From assembly GCA_013289685.1 (NCBI GenBank), contig JABCZL010000010.1:186001-250000 (forward strand): a DNA stretch of 64,000 nt, given 5' to 3'. The position numbers and the translations under genes are program-made. The notes beneath the pieces were generated by a model. That model ran no database searches. It saw only the letters and a list, made by a program, of their open reading frames with translations, and was not told where the DNA came from. How positions within the stretch are numbered: position 1 is the stretch's first letter; each line of letters opens with the position of its first letter. Below, one piece after another: positions 1-7,762 of this stretch. The stretch is from Acidobacteriota bacterium (GTDB taxonomy: Bacteria; Acidobacteriota; Terriglobia; Terriglobales; Acidobacteriaceae).

Positions 1-2
1 CG

Positions 3-491
3 ATGATGCTGGATGGCATCGCTCGTGAAGCGGAGATCACCAAGAAAGTGATTGGCGCCGTTCCCGACGCGAAGGCAGAGCACCGTCCCGATCCGCACGC
101 CCGAACGGCGAAGGAACTGATGTGGCACCTGGCGAACAGCGACGTGCAATTCCTGGATGGAATTGCTGACCTGAAGTTCAACATGGAAACGCCCGAGCAC
201 AAGCCCCAGACCGCGGCCGAAGTGGTCGCGTGGTACGACAAGAACATGCAGCGCGGCGTGGCCCGGGTGGCGGCGATGTCGGCGGAGCAACTGCTCACGC
301 CGGTGGAGTTCTTCGGGGTGTTCAACCTGCCGGCGGTGCTGTATCTGGGATTCCTGAACAACCACAGCATCCATCACCGCGGCGAACTGGCGACGTATCT
401 GCGTCCCATGGGATCGAAGGTGCCCTCGATCTATGGCGGCAGCTACGATGAACCGTTCCAGCCACCGGTATCGGAAGAGACGGCAGCATAG
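3..491 (+). CDS. DinB-family putative metal-dependent protein (5' edge of window)
   Basis: A 162-residue protein of the DinB/YfiT-like four-helix bundle superfamily. The likely metal triad is His42 (in WHLANSD), His121 and His125 (in NNHSIHHRGELATYLR), the usual spacing for the fold. Family members bind a divalent metal; some are thiol-dependent S-transferases, and the substrate here cannot be told. ATG codons lie at 3 and 6, but only two bases precede them, so the true start may be upstream of the window and the N-terminus is uncertain. A strong terminator follows. The next gene converges from the minus strand. Confidence 0.8.
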   Translation: MMLDGIAREAEITKKVIGAVPDAKAEHRPDPHARTAKELMWHLANSDVQFLDGIADLKFNMETPEHKPQTAAEVVAWYDKNMQRGVARVAAMSAEQLLTPVEFFGVFNLPAVLYLGFLNNHSIHHRGELATYLRPMGSKVPSIYGGSYDEPFQPPVSEETAA

Positions 492-515
492 TTGTTCGCT
501 CGATAGGAGTTGAGG

Positions 516-541
516 AGCCGCCCGCGGGAGGGCGGCTTTTC
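516..541 (+). terminator. Rho-independent terminator after the DinB gene
   Basis: A perfect 8-bp stem (agccgccc at 516-523 with gggcggct at 530-537) and a 6-base loop are followed by a T-run. It lies 25 bp after the DinB stop and before the converging glycosyltransferase, so it may serve the plus-strand gene only. Confidence 0.85.
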
Positions 542-560
542 TCTTGGGGGACTACTTAGA

Positions 561-2315
561 CTAGGGAGTCTGGGCGCGGCCAGGGTCCGTCCGATCAGCT
601 TCCGGGATGTAATAGAGCAGGATGGTTTTTCCTACGTGCGCCACGGGTTGATAGGCCTGCAACCAGGCGAAGGCTCCGGGGGGATACATGGTGTGGAATG
701 AATTTCCGAAGCGTAAGGCGCGCAGGCTGATGGCGAACCATCCGGTCACGGGATGGTTGGATTGAGGCACGTCAAACTGCGGCAACTGCATTTGAGTTGG
801 ATCGGCGCTGGTCCATATTGCGAGGGTGGCGTGCGAGATGTGCCGGGCCTGAAGTTCGTGCGACAAGCGAAACATATCCTGGCCGCAGTCCAGATCGCAT
901 CCCGCCACCATGACTTTGCTGGGATCACTGCCCGCCAGTTCGTTGAAATAGGCCAGGAAGTCGCTACTGGCTCGCACCGTTGAAACGCCTTGCCAGCACA
1001 GGAGCGCTATCAATGCCACGCGCGCCGGGATGCGCCACCGCGGCTGCAGGTGCCAGAGATACGAGCATCCGCGGCCGGCTACGATCGCGAGCAACGGGAA
1101 CACCACCATCACATGGCGAACGCCGGCGTTGTATTTGACTGGCATGGTGACCAGGAAGACCGCCAGCGCGGCTAACGCTGGAGCCATGGCGCGCCAGCGT
1201 CGCTGAGCATCAAACTTCTTCAGCGACGCTACGCCCACGGCGGCGAGAATTAGAAACGGCAGCGGCGACTTCACGGCAACGCCTACCAGGAAGAAGTACC
1301 ACCAACCGCCGTCCTTGATGTGACCCAGAAGGTAGGCCGCGGGCTTTTCCTTGTTTAGCACCCAGGCGTCGGCGACTCCTTTGATTAAGGCGGGAGCAGG
1401 GATCAGCGGATCGCTCGCGACCAGCCAGCGTCCGGCTCGCGCCAGCGGCGCGGGAAAGTAGCGGAATGCCGGCATGGTCGGCGGCAGGTTCATCCCTTCT
1501 CGCACATGCTGCACGGCGAAGCCGTAGGTTGCCCAGACGGTGACGAGGGCGAGAGCTGACGCGATCATGATCTGACGGAGCGTCTGGCTGACGGTCTTGC
1601 GGGGCGCGGCGTTCTCCCCGACGATGGTGCGGGTGCTGGCCCACTTCGCCAGAACGATGGCGAGGGCCGCGGCGGGGAAGAAAATCACGGTCGTCGCTTT
1701 TGAGGCCAGCGCCAGTCCCGCCGCGAAACCCAGGCAGAGGGTGGAACGTTTTGTGGGCGTGTCGAGCCAGGTGACGAACGCGAAGAGCATCGCGACCTGG
1801 GTAGAGCCCGCCACCATATCGGTGTACGCAACGCTGGAAAACGCGAGGACGTTGGGCAGGGTCGTGAACAGCACGGCGGACATGACGCCGGCGAAGTCGC
1901 CATATTCGCGGCGCGCCCATAGAAATACGATCGCCGTGCCTAGCAGGAAAAATGGCAGCACGCCCAAGCGCGCCAGCTTCAGATTGCGCAGGTAGTGTCC
2001 CGAGTCGTAGAGAATCGCGTCGCCGATGTCGTTGTAGGTGATGTCGTGATCTGTGGGAGAGAGCTTAGGATAGCGCGCTCCCGCGAGGTAGAGTGGCAAG
2101 CCGATGGCGATCCGAGACAGCGGCGGATGGACGGGATCGAGCGTGTAGGTGTGCCGGTCGAGCAGTTCGATGGCCGCGGCGACGTGACACGGTTCATCGA
2201 AGGCTTGCGCGGTCTGAGAGTAGGTGGAGATGATGCGAACGACAGCGATCAGGGCCAGCAGCGCGGTTAGAACGATAGGCCAGCGTGAGTTGAGGGTCTC
2301 ACCAGGAGATGGCAT
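561..2315 (-). CDS. GT39/ArnT-like membrane glycosyltransferase
   Basis: A polytopic protein of about 584 residues with an N-terminal membrane helix. It is followed by the acidic motif FDEPCH and then by HPPL, both characteristic of the first periplasmic loop of GT-C glycosyltransferases (GT39 protein mannosyltransferases, ArnT). These enzymes move a sugar from a polyprenyl-phosphate donor to lipid or protein on the periplasmic side of the inner membrane. Around ten hydrophobic helices follow, then a soluble C-terminal part containing a D-x-D-C-G-Q segment. I chose the ATG at 2315 because the 27 residues encoded upstream look non-coding and lie before the first membrane helix; no strong Shine-Dalgarno is visible. 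The acceptor is unknown. Confidence 0.75.
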   Translation of the reverse strand: MPSPGETLNSRWPIVLTALLALIAVVRIISTYSQTAQAFDEPCHVAAAIELLDRHTYTLDPVHPPLSRIAIGLPLYLAGARYPKLSPTDHDITYNDIGDAILYDSGHYLRNLKLARLGVLPFFLLGTAIVFLWARREYGDFAGVMSAVLFTTLPNVLAFSSVAYTDMVAGSTQVAMLFAFVTWLDTPTKRSTLCLGFAAGLALASKATTVIFFPAAALAIVLAKWASTRTIVGENAAPRKTVSQTLRQIMIASALALVTVWATYGFAVQHVREGMNLPPTMPAFRYFPAPLARAGRWLVASDPLIPAPALIKGVADAWVLNKEKPAAYLLGHIKDGGWWYFFLVGVAVKSPLPFLILAAVGVASLKKFDAQRRWRAMAPALAALAVFLVTMPVKYNAGVRHVMVVFPLLAIVAGRGCSYLWHLQPRWRIPARVALIALLCWQGVSTVRASSDFLAYFNELAGSDPSKVMVAGCDLDCGQDMFRLSHELQARHISHATLAIWTSADPTQMQLPQFDVPQSNHPVTGWFAISLRALRFGNSFHTMYPPGAFAWLQAYQPVAHVGKTILLYYIPEADRTDPGRAQTP

Positions 2316-2575
2316 TGCTGATTTAGCTTCGGTCCGAGCTTGTTTGAAGCAAATTCTTAAATTCGCAAGTGAGTATACAACACGATTGGGCGGCATCTGG
2401 GCTCACGCGGGGTGGTTTGGCGGTGCGAAGCGCGTCGTCCACGAGGATCGCAAAGTGTCCATGCATTCTCCGGGCTGGTGCTTCGCGTATGAGGCGATCG
2501 GAGTGGATGTGGTGCCCCGTCAAAGAGTGCTATGGCCTGGTCACAACAGTCGGCCTCTTAGCGCATAATGCGGGC

Positions 2576-3043
2576 ATGGATCGGGATGTCAGCTGGCAGC
2601 GCATCGCGTTCGCCGTGTTGATCGGCGGGGTAGTATTTGCGTGTACGAAGTTCGCGTATGGTTTCCAGATTTCTCTCCAGGACATAATCGGGTTTGTCGT
2701 TGGCTTGACTGTGCTGTTCGGGTTGGCCGCCCTAATACTCATTTTCCGTGACAAGCTCAGACTGAGGCCGAATATGTCAGCGGAAGAGCGCGAAGCGGCA
2801 ATCAGTAAACGGCCCAATCGCCTTCAGCGGGGGTGGGCAATCGCTTTTGTCATCATGGCGTCCGTCGCTTTGCCCATTCATGTGTTCGGATTTGAACACG
2901 AACCGCTATGGCAACGCCTACTCTATTCAGGTTTGGCGGCATTGATTGTCGTTAATTTTCTGCGGAGCTGGCACCGTTCCCGCAATCGGGAGGGATCAGA
3001 AAAGGACCAATCGGGAAGCAAAGCGAGCGACGACGGGGAATGA
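2576..3043 (+). CDS. Small membrane protein of unknown function
   Basis: I do not recognise this 155-residue protein. It shows four hydrophobic segments, near residues 10-25, 34-53, 88-105 and 115-130. A charged cytoplasmic-type stretch (FRDKLRLRP... AEEREAAISKRPNR) lies between the second and third, and the tail is hydrophilic and Ser/Asp/Glu-rich. The frame stays open upstream to 2369, but the 69 extra residues look unstructured, so the ATG at 2576 (MDRDVSWQRI) is preferred. It stands alone between the glycosyltransferase and a secreted protein. Confidence 0.6.
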   Translation: MDRDVSWQRIAFAVLIGGVVFACTKFAYGFQISLQDIIGFVVGLTVLFGLAALILIFRDKLRLRPNMSAEEREAAISKRPNRLQRGWAIAFVIMASVALPIHVFGFEHEPLWQRLLYSGLAALIVVNFLRSWHRSRNREGSEKDQSGSKASDDGE

Positions 3044-3197
3044 AAGATGGTTGATGTAACATCCCCGTAGCACTCAGAATGGCCCGAACCAGGATTCTGA
3101 GTGGGACGGCCTGATAGCGACAATTGACTTCCGGTTAGCTCGTCAACCGGGAATAATCATCCAACATGGGTCGTTAAAGTCACCCAGGAGAACCTCC

Positions 3198-3929
3198 ATG
3201 ACAAATTCGTGGTGTCGTACAGCGATTCGTCTTCTGCCAGTTTTTGGGTTATTGATCCTTGCTGCAACTTCCGGGGCGCAGACCCGCCCGCCAATTCTCG
3301 AACAGATCGCCAAAACATATGGTCTCGACTCGTGGGGGCAAGTCGAAGCGATCCGCTTTACCTTTAATCTACAGTTCCCAGGAGTGAATATCTCCCAACC
3401 GTGGGAGTGGGAGCCGAAGACCGGCAAGATCTCTTTGTGGACTCCATTCTATGGATTCCAAAAGGGCATTTATGTGCGCTCTGAGCTCAGCAGCCAGCCC
3501 GACGACGTGAAAAAGAAAATCGACCCGGAATTCACCAACGGTAATTATTGGCTTCTGTTTCCCCTCCATGCTTTCTGGGACACCAGCGCTACTGTGACCG
3601 ATCAGGGTACGCATAAACTGCCCGTGGGCCAGGGATCGGCCGAGTTGGTCTCAGTGAAGTATCCCGCCGAAGGCGGCGGTTATACGCCCGGCGACACGTG
3701 GAACCTCTATGTCGGCAAAGACAACCGCGTTGAGTACCTTCTCTTCCACCACGGCGGAAACTTGAAGCCGGCGGTCGTCAGCGCAACTTGGACAGGCTAC
3801 AAAAAAGCAGGTCCCCTCCTGTTCTCAACCGAGCACCGCGGGACCATCGATGGCAAGCCCCTACACCTCTTCTTTACGGATGTGTCAGTCAAGCTGAGAG
3901 GGTCGGATACGTGGGTGAAAGCGGAATAG
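3198..3929 (+). CDS. Secreted protein of unknown function (DUF6503-like)
   Basis: A 243-residue protein with a clear Sec signal peptide (hydrophobic LLPVFGLLILAATSGAQ, cleavage near residue 28) and a good Shine-Dalgarno (aggag, 3184-3188) before the ATG. The mature part begins with a helix and continues as a Trp/Tyr-rich, probably all-beta domain with recurring patterns such as W-E-W-E-P-K-T-G-K, LLFPLHAFWD and VEYLLFHHGG. These resemble the DUF6503-type exported domain seen in Acidobacteria and Bacteroidetes. No catalytic motif is evident. It is likely periplasmic or surface-exposed. Confidence 0.6.
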   Translation: MTNSWCRTAIRLLPVFGLLILAATSGAQTRPPILEQIAKTYGLDSWGQVEAIRFTFNLQFPGVNISQPWEWEPKTGKISLWTPFYGFQKGIYVRSELSSQPDDVKKKIDPEFTNGNYWLLFPLHAFWDTSATVTDQGTHKLPVGQGSAELVSVKYPAEGGGYTPGDTWNLYVGKDNRVEYLLFHHGGNLKPAVVSATWTGYKKAGPLLFSTEHRGTIDGKPLHLFFTDVSVKLRGSDTWVKAE

Positions 3930-4381
3930 ACAACAGACGGGCCTATTCGAACGGCTGACTGGCCTCAATTTGGCACTGACGATTCACAAAGCAGCCCTCC
4001 GGTGATCAGCCTTCGGGTTTCTTGCCCCCGCCAACCCAAGTTATCCAAAAACGGGCTTCGGGGAAGTCACTGGGTGGTTGGTCGGCAACCCGGAAACTAA
4101 TCCCTCAGTTGGTGAAACATCCCCATATCGCTCATTGGAGCCTTTTGGGGGATCGCAGTCACTGCGAAGCCTGGCACCATTCAAAGTCGTCCAGCTTTTC
4201 GTCCGCTCGAAAACCCAGCGTTCACCGAACCACCGAGATACTTCCCGGCTCCCCGCCGAACTTAAGGTTCTGTCCTGGCGCCGGTGAGAGGCCATTACCA
4301 AGGTCATCTTGGGGAAGGTGACGATTCGGGCGATCATGTTAGGGAGCGTCAGGGCAAGACGTCCCCAGGGGAAAAGTCCGC
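3930..4381 (+). other. 452-bp gene-free stretch upstream of pilT
   Basis: No convincing gene is seen; the frames that stay open give protein-unlike sequence. The stretch holds two perfect TGGCAC boxes (3970-3975 and near 4171), but neither has a good partner at the -12 position of a sigma-54 promoter. It ends in a purine-rich tract (aggggaaaag) that could act as ribosome binding site for pilT. It probably carries the pilT promoter and leader. Confidence 0.4.
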
Positions 4382-5506
4382 ATGAATATTGATGACCTGC
4401 TTCGGATCGCGACGGAACGGCGAGCCAGCGACTTGCATTTGAAGGTGGGAAACTATCCTCACCTGCGCATTGACGGCGAACTGGTGCCGTTGACCGACCA
4501 GCCGCGCATCAGCGCCGAGGACATGCTGAACATGGCGTTCAGTATGATGTCGGCGCGGCAGAAACAGAAATTCAAAGAGACTACGGAAATCGATATGGCA
4601 TACGGCGTGGCGGGCCTGGGCCGCTTCCGTGTGAACATTTTCCAGCAGCGCGGGAACGTAGGACTGGTGCTGCGCGTCATTCCCACCAAGATTCGCGCGC
4701 TGGACGAACTGTTTCTGCCCAAGGTGGTGGAGCAGATTTGCGACATGCCGCGCGGGCTGATCCTGGTGACCGGCGTTACGGGTTCCGGTAAATCGACGAC
4801 GCTGGCGGCGATGGTGGATCGCGTGAACTCGTCACGCGCGGAACACATTGTCACGATTGAGGACCCAATCGAATTTCTGCACCGCGACAAGAAGGGGTAC
4901 GTCAACCAGCGCGAGATTGGGGTGGACACGCCGTCGTTCGGAGCGGCGCTGCGCGCTTCTTTGCGTCAGGATCCGGACGTGATTCTGGTGGGCGAAATGC
5001 GCGACCTGGAAACGATCTCGACCGCGCTGCACGCGGCCGAAACCGGCCACATGGTGTTCTCGACGTTGCACACGCTGGACGCGGTCGAAACCATTAACCG
5101 CGTGATTTCTATTTTCCCGCCACCGGAGCAGAAACAGATTCGTATGCAGCTAGCGGCGGTCATGCGGGCGATTGTGAGCCAGCGACTGGTGCGGCGCTGC
5201 GACTCCGAGGGCCGAGTGCCGGCGGTGGAAGTGATGATCAATACCGCCTATATCCGCGAGTGCATTCTGGTGCCGGAAAAGACACGGTCGATTCGGGACG
5301 CGATCTCGGCGGGCACGTCGCAGTATGGCATGCAGACGTTTGACCAGTCGCTGTGGGATCTGTTCCAGGCGGGACTGGTAAATTACGAAACCGCGCTGGA
5401 GAACGCTTCCAACGCCGATGACTTCAAGCTGCGCATGCAAGGCATTGCGTCGACGGCGGATATTTCGCGGCAGTCGATGCAGTCGGCGGGGTTTGGGGGA
5501 CGGTAG
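4382..5506 (+). CDS. pilT: Type IV pilus retraction ATPase PilT
   Basis: A 374-residue PilT/GspE-type secretion ATPase. The N-terminal domain has the ASDLHLKVG signature (residues 15-23). The ATPase core has Walker A GVTGSGKST (131-139), an Asp box IEDPIEF (159-165), Walker B ILVGEMRD (201-208) and the His box ending in STLHT (227-231). The hexamer depolymerises type IV pili at the inner membrane and so drives twitching. The family is usually 345-370 residues, so the length is normal. No other pilus gene is in the window; pilT is monocistronic and followed by a strong terminator. Confidence 0.95.
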   Translation: MNIDDLLRIATERRASDLHLKVGNYPHLRIDGELVPLTDQPRISAEDMLNMAFSMMSARQKQKFKETTEIDMAYGVAGLGRFRVNIFQQRGNVGLVLRVIPTKIRALDELFLPKVVEQICDMPRGLILVTGVTGSGKSTTLAAMVDRVNSSRAEHIVTIEDPIEFLHRDKKGYVNQREIGVDTPSFGAALRASLRQDPDVILVGEMRDLETISTALHAAETGHMVFSTLHTLDAVETINRVISIFPPPEQKQIRMQLAAVMRAIVSQRLVRRCDSEGRVPAVEVMINTAYIRECILVPEKTRSIRDAISAGTSQYGMQTFDQSLWDLFQAGLVNYETALENASNADDFKLRMQGIASTADISRQSMQSAGFGGR

Positions 5507-5514
5507 GAGACTCC

Positions 5515-5535
5515 GGCTTTCGGCTTCCGGCTTTC
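5515..5535 (+). repeat. Three heptamers (ggctttY-type) after pilT
   Basis: Three consecutive 7-bp units (ggctttc, ggcttcc, ggctttc) start 8 bp after the pilT stop. They match in period, and partly in sequence, the heptamer arrays elsewhere in this window (11341, 17684, 37158, 39082, 42733). Confidence 0.6.
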
Positions 5536-5567
5536 GAGTTTTGCTTTCTTCTTTGGGTTGCCTGCTT

Positions 5568-5593
5568 GGGCGCGTGCGTAACGCGCCCTTTTT
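5568..5593 (+). terminator. Rho-independent terminator after pilT
   Basis: A perfect 8-bp stem (gggcgcgt at 5568-5575, acgcgccc at 5581-5588) with a 5-base loop is followed directly by ttttt. Confidence 0.9.
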
Positions 5594-5689
5594 CTTTGCG
5601 GGCGCGAAAATTTCATTTTCTGCGCGTCCTCTGGGTCCTGTGTGTTTTCATTTGCTTTGTGGTTTTTCGCGATTGCGGTATGGTTGGGC

Positions 5690-6232
5690 ATGACGTTCTC
5701 GCGTCCTAAGAGAAGGACCTATTCCGAGGATGATCTGTATGAATACGCCGTGGGGGCGCTGGCGCGGCGGATGCGGACGGTCGCGGAGCTGAAGCGCCTG
5801 ATGCGGGCGCGCATCGAGGAAGCCGATTCGGAATATGGGCAGACGCTGGTGGAGTTGGTGATCCGGCGGCTGAAAGATCAGGGATATCTGAACGACTCGC
5901 AGTACGCGGCGTATTACTCTTCGCTGCGGCGCGACAACCAGAAACTGGGGCGGATGCGCGTGGTCACGGAGTTGAAGACGCGCGGGGTGCATGGGTCGGT
6001 GATCGAGAAGGCGGTCGAAACAGCGTACGAGGGCTTGAGCGACGAGAAGCAGGCGCGCGAATTTTTGCGCAAGAAACGGTTGCAAAAACCGAAAGATCAG
6101 AAGCAGACGGCGCGCATCTTTCGGCAGCTGGCGCGGGCGGGGTTTGGGATGAAGACTATTTTCACCATCCTGAAGAAGTGGGATGTGGATGAAGAGACGC
6201 TGAGCGCGCTGGAAAGCGAGACCGCAGGATAA
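5690..6232 (+). CDS. recX: Regulatory protein RecX
   Basis: A 180-residue RecX-family protein built of three-helix repeats. The segments YAVGALARRMRTVAELKRLM, LKDQGYLNDSQYAAYY and the C-terminal LARAGFGMKTIFTILKKW follow the RecX pattern. RecX binds RecA filaments and limits recombinase activity. The frame is open upstream to 5642, but ATG 5690 (MTFSRPKRRTYSED) gives the normal RecX N-terminus. It sits behind pilT rather than next to recA, and recA is not in the window. Confidence 0.85.
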   Translation: MTFSRPKRRTYSEDDLYEYAVGALARRMRTVAELKRLMRARIEEADSEYGQTLVELVIRRLKDQGYLNDSQYAAYYSSLRRDNQKLGRMRVVTELKTRGVHGSVIEKAVETAYEGLSDEKQAREFLRKKRLQKPKDQKQTARIFRQLARAGFGMKTIFTILKKWDVDEETLSALESETAG

Positions 6233-6396
6233 GAGCAAAAAAGGTTGCCCATGAGGGGAAGATTTATGTGGTGTCGATTTGGAGCAGGAGAGAATTGTGC
6301 CGTTGGAATTTTGCATCCCAAAAATGGGCACGAGCCTTTGCAGTGAGCCGCCAAAACCAGGCGGATGACGCGCCGTCGCAGATGAGGAGGAAAAAC

Positions 6397-6912
6397 ATGA
6401 TCATCAGGAAGACGAAACTCGCAGCGATTCTGGTAACCGCCGTAGTGAGCGCGGGGGCTATGGTCTATGGCCAGGACGCGGGGAGCACAGAGAAATCCAC
6501 CGGCGCCGGCACCGAGGTGAAGAAGGCCGCAAAGACCACGGCGAAGGATACGAAGGATGCGGCGAAAACGACCGGACACGCCACCAAGACGGCGGCCAAG
6601 GAAACAGCGAAGGACACGAAGGTTGGCGCGAAAGAGACGGCAAAAGGCGCCAAGAGCGCGACCAAGGACACCGAGGTCGCGGCGAAGACGACCGGAAAAG
6701 ACAGCAAGTCGCTAGCCAAAGACACCGCCAAGGACACGAAGACGGTGGCCAAGGACACAAAGGAAGTCGCCAAGACTGCCGCGAAAGACACTAAAGAAGT
6801 CGCCAAGAGAACGGGCAGCGCAATCAAGCAGGGCGTGAAAGACATTGGGCACAAAATAAGGGGCGGCGACGAGAAGCCGGCCGCAGCAAAGCCCTCCGAC
6901 AACGCGAAGTAG
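6397..6912 (+). CDS. Secreted LEA-like Lys/Ala/Thr repeat protein A
   Basis: A 171-residue protein with a Sec signal peptide (cut after about MVYGQ) and an excellent Shine-Dalgarno (aggagg, 6385-6390). The mature part is almost only Lys, Ala, Thr, Asp and Glu in repeated blocks such as AAKTTAKDTKD, AAKTTGHATKT and LAKDTAKDTKT. The mostly 11-residue period is that of group-3 LEA proteins (LEA_4-like), predicted disordered or amphipathic-helical. It ends in a hydrophilic tail. It is a paralogue of the gene at 7173 and probably a periplasmic or envelope stress protein. The link to desiccation is inference from the repeat type. Confidence 0.7.
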   Translation: MIIRKTKLAAILVTAVVSAGAMVYGQDAGSTEKSTGAGTEVKKAAKTTAKDTKDAAKTTGHATKTAAKETAKDTKVGAKETAKGAKSATKDTEVAAKTTGKDSKSLAKDTAKDTKTVAKDTKEVAKTAAKDTKEVAKRTGSAIKQGVKDIGHKIRGGDEKPAAAKPSDNAK

Positions 6913-7018
6913 TTCCGCCAAATCAAATCAGATTAACGGGTGTGGGGCGGTCTCTAACTTTGGGCTCGCTTTCCTGACCCTGGGCTCGCTGTGGTTTTGA
7001 CATTCCGCGGGCGCTGTG

Positions 7019-7063
7019 GGTCCTTCATTTTCTGGCCCTTCATTTCCTGGTCCTTCATGTCCT
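7019..7063 (+). repeat. Three 15-bp tandem units
   Basis: Three near-identical 15-mers (ggtccttcattttct, ggcccttcatttcct, ggtccttcatgtcct) lie between the two LEA-like genes. Confidence 0.8.
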
Positions 7064-7104
7064 TGCACAACGGCTTCACGTTGTTGCATACTCGCAGACT
7101 AGTT

Positions 7105-7159
7105 TCGGGTCACACATCTCGGGTCAGACATCTCGGGTCACACATCTGGGTCACATATC
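7105..7159 (+). repeat. Four 14-bp tandem units upstream of LEA-like gene B
   Basis: Units tcgggtcacacatc (7105), tcgggtcagacatc (7119) and tcgggtcacacatc (7133) plus a 13-base variant end 13 bp before the start codon at 7173, so they lie in the promoter/leader region. Confidence 0.85.
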
Positions 7160-7172
7160 AAGGAGGGCAACA

Positions 7173-7616
7173 ATGAAATCGATTCTGAAAGCATTGCTGG
7201 CTGCATTGGTACTGAGTGCGCTGCCGATCGCGATGGCGCAGGACGTGGCGACGGATACAACTAAGGCTGCGAAGGATACTGCCAAGGCCACCGACAAAGC
7301 GGCCAAGGCAACGGGAAGTGCCACCAAAACCGCGGCGAAAGACACCGCCAAGGGAACGGCAAAGGTTGCCGACAAGACCGCCGACGCTACCAAAGTAGCG
7401 GCCAAGGATACGGCGAAGGGCACAGAGAAGGCGGCCACCACGACGGGCCATGCGACGAAGACGGTTGCGAAAGATACGGCCAAAGGCACGGAGAAGGTTG
7501 CCGACAAGACTGGCCACGCCACCAAGACCGTGGCCAAAGACACCGCGAAGGGTGCCAAGGATGTTGGACACGGCGTGAAGAAGGGCACCGAGAAAACCGT
7601 CGACGCCATCAAGTAA
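7173..7616 (+). CDS. Secreted LEA-like Lys/Ala/Thr repeat protein B
   Basis: A 147-residue paralogue of the protein at 6397. It has a Sec signal peptide ending near LPIAMAQ and a strong Shine-Dalgarno (aggaggg, 7160-7166). The mature part shows a clean 11-residue period: AKDTAKGTEKA, ATTTGHATKTV, AKDTAKGTEKV, ADKTGHATKTV, AKDTAKGAKDV. This is close to the LEA group-3 consensus and suggests an extended amphipathic, largely disordered chain, exported out of the cytoplasm. No enzyme motif is present. Confidence 0.72.
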   Translation: MKSILKALLAALVLSALPIAMAQDVATDTTKAAKDTAKATDKAAKATGSATKTAAKDTAKGTAKVADKTADATKVAAKDTAKGTEKAATTTGHATKTVAKDTAKGTEKVADKTGHATKTVAKDTAKGAKDVGHGVKKGTEKTVDAIK

Positions 7617-7632
7617 GAGAAAAACCTAATTC

Positions 7633-7698
7633 AATCACAGAGGACACAGGGGACACGGAGGAATTTGAATTTCCTCGATGCTCCCTGTGTCCTCGATG
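7633..7698 (+). repeat. Dispersed cacagaggacacagg element with inverted half
   Basis: The tract at 7633-7661 (cacagaggacacagg followed by ggacacggagg) is answered by an inverted copy at 7673-7698 (ccctgtgtcctcgatg). The same motif recurs at 12739-12763 and, inverted and degenerate, at 5627-5666. It lies between a LEA-like gene and alaS. Confidence 0.6.
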
Positions 7699-7762
7699 CT
7701 TGACGGGTCGCTTCCCGCGCCTTTGGCGGTCCGCGGCGCGGTTCATTTAGAATTAATCTTCC

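Noticed and set aside
3968..4190. sigma-54 promoters for pilT at two TGGCAC boxes
   Set aside because: Neither has a GC at the required distance (the first has TC, the second AG), so the -12 element is missing.
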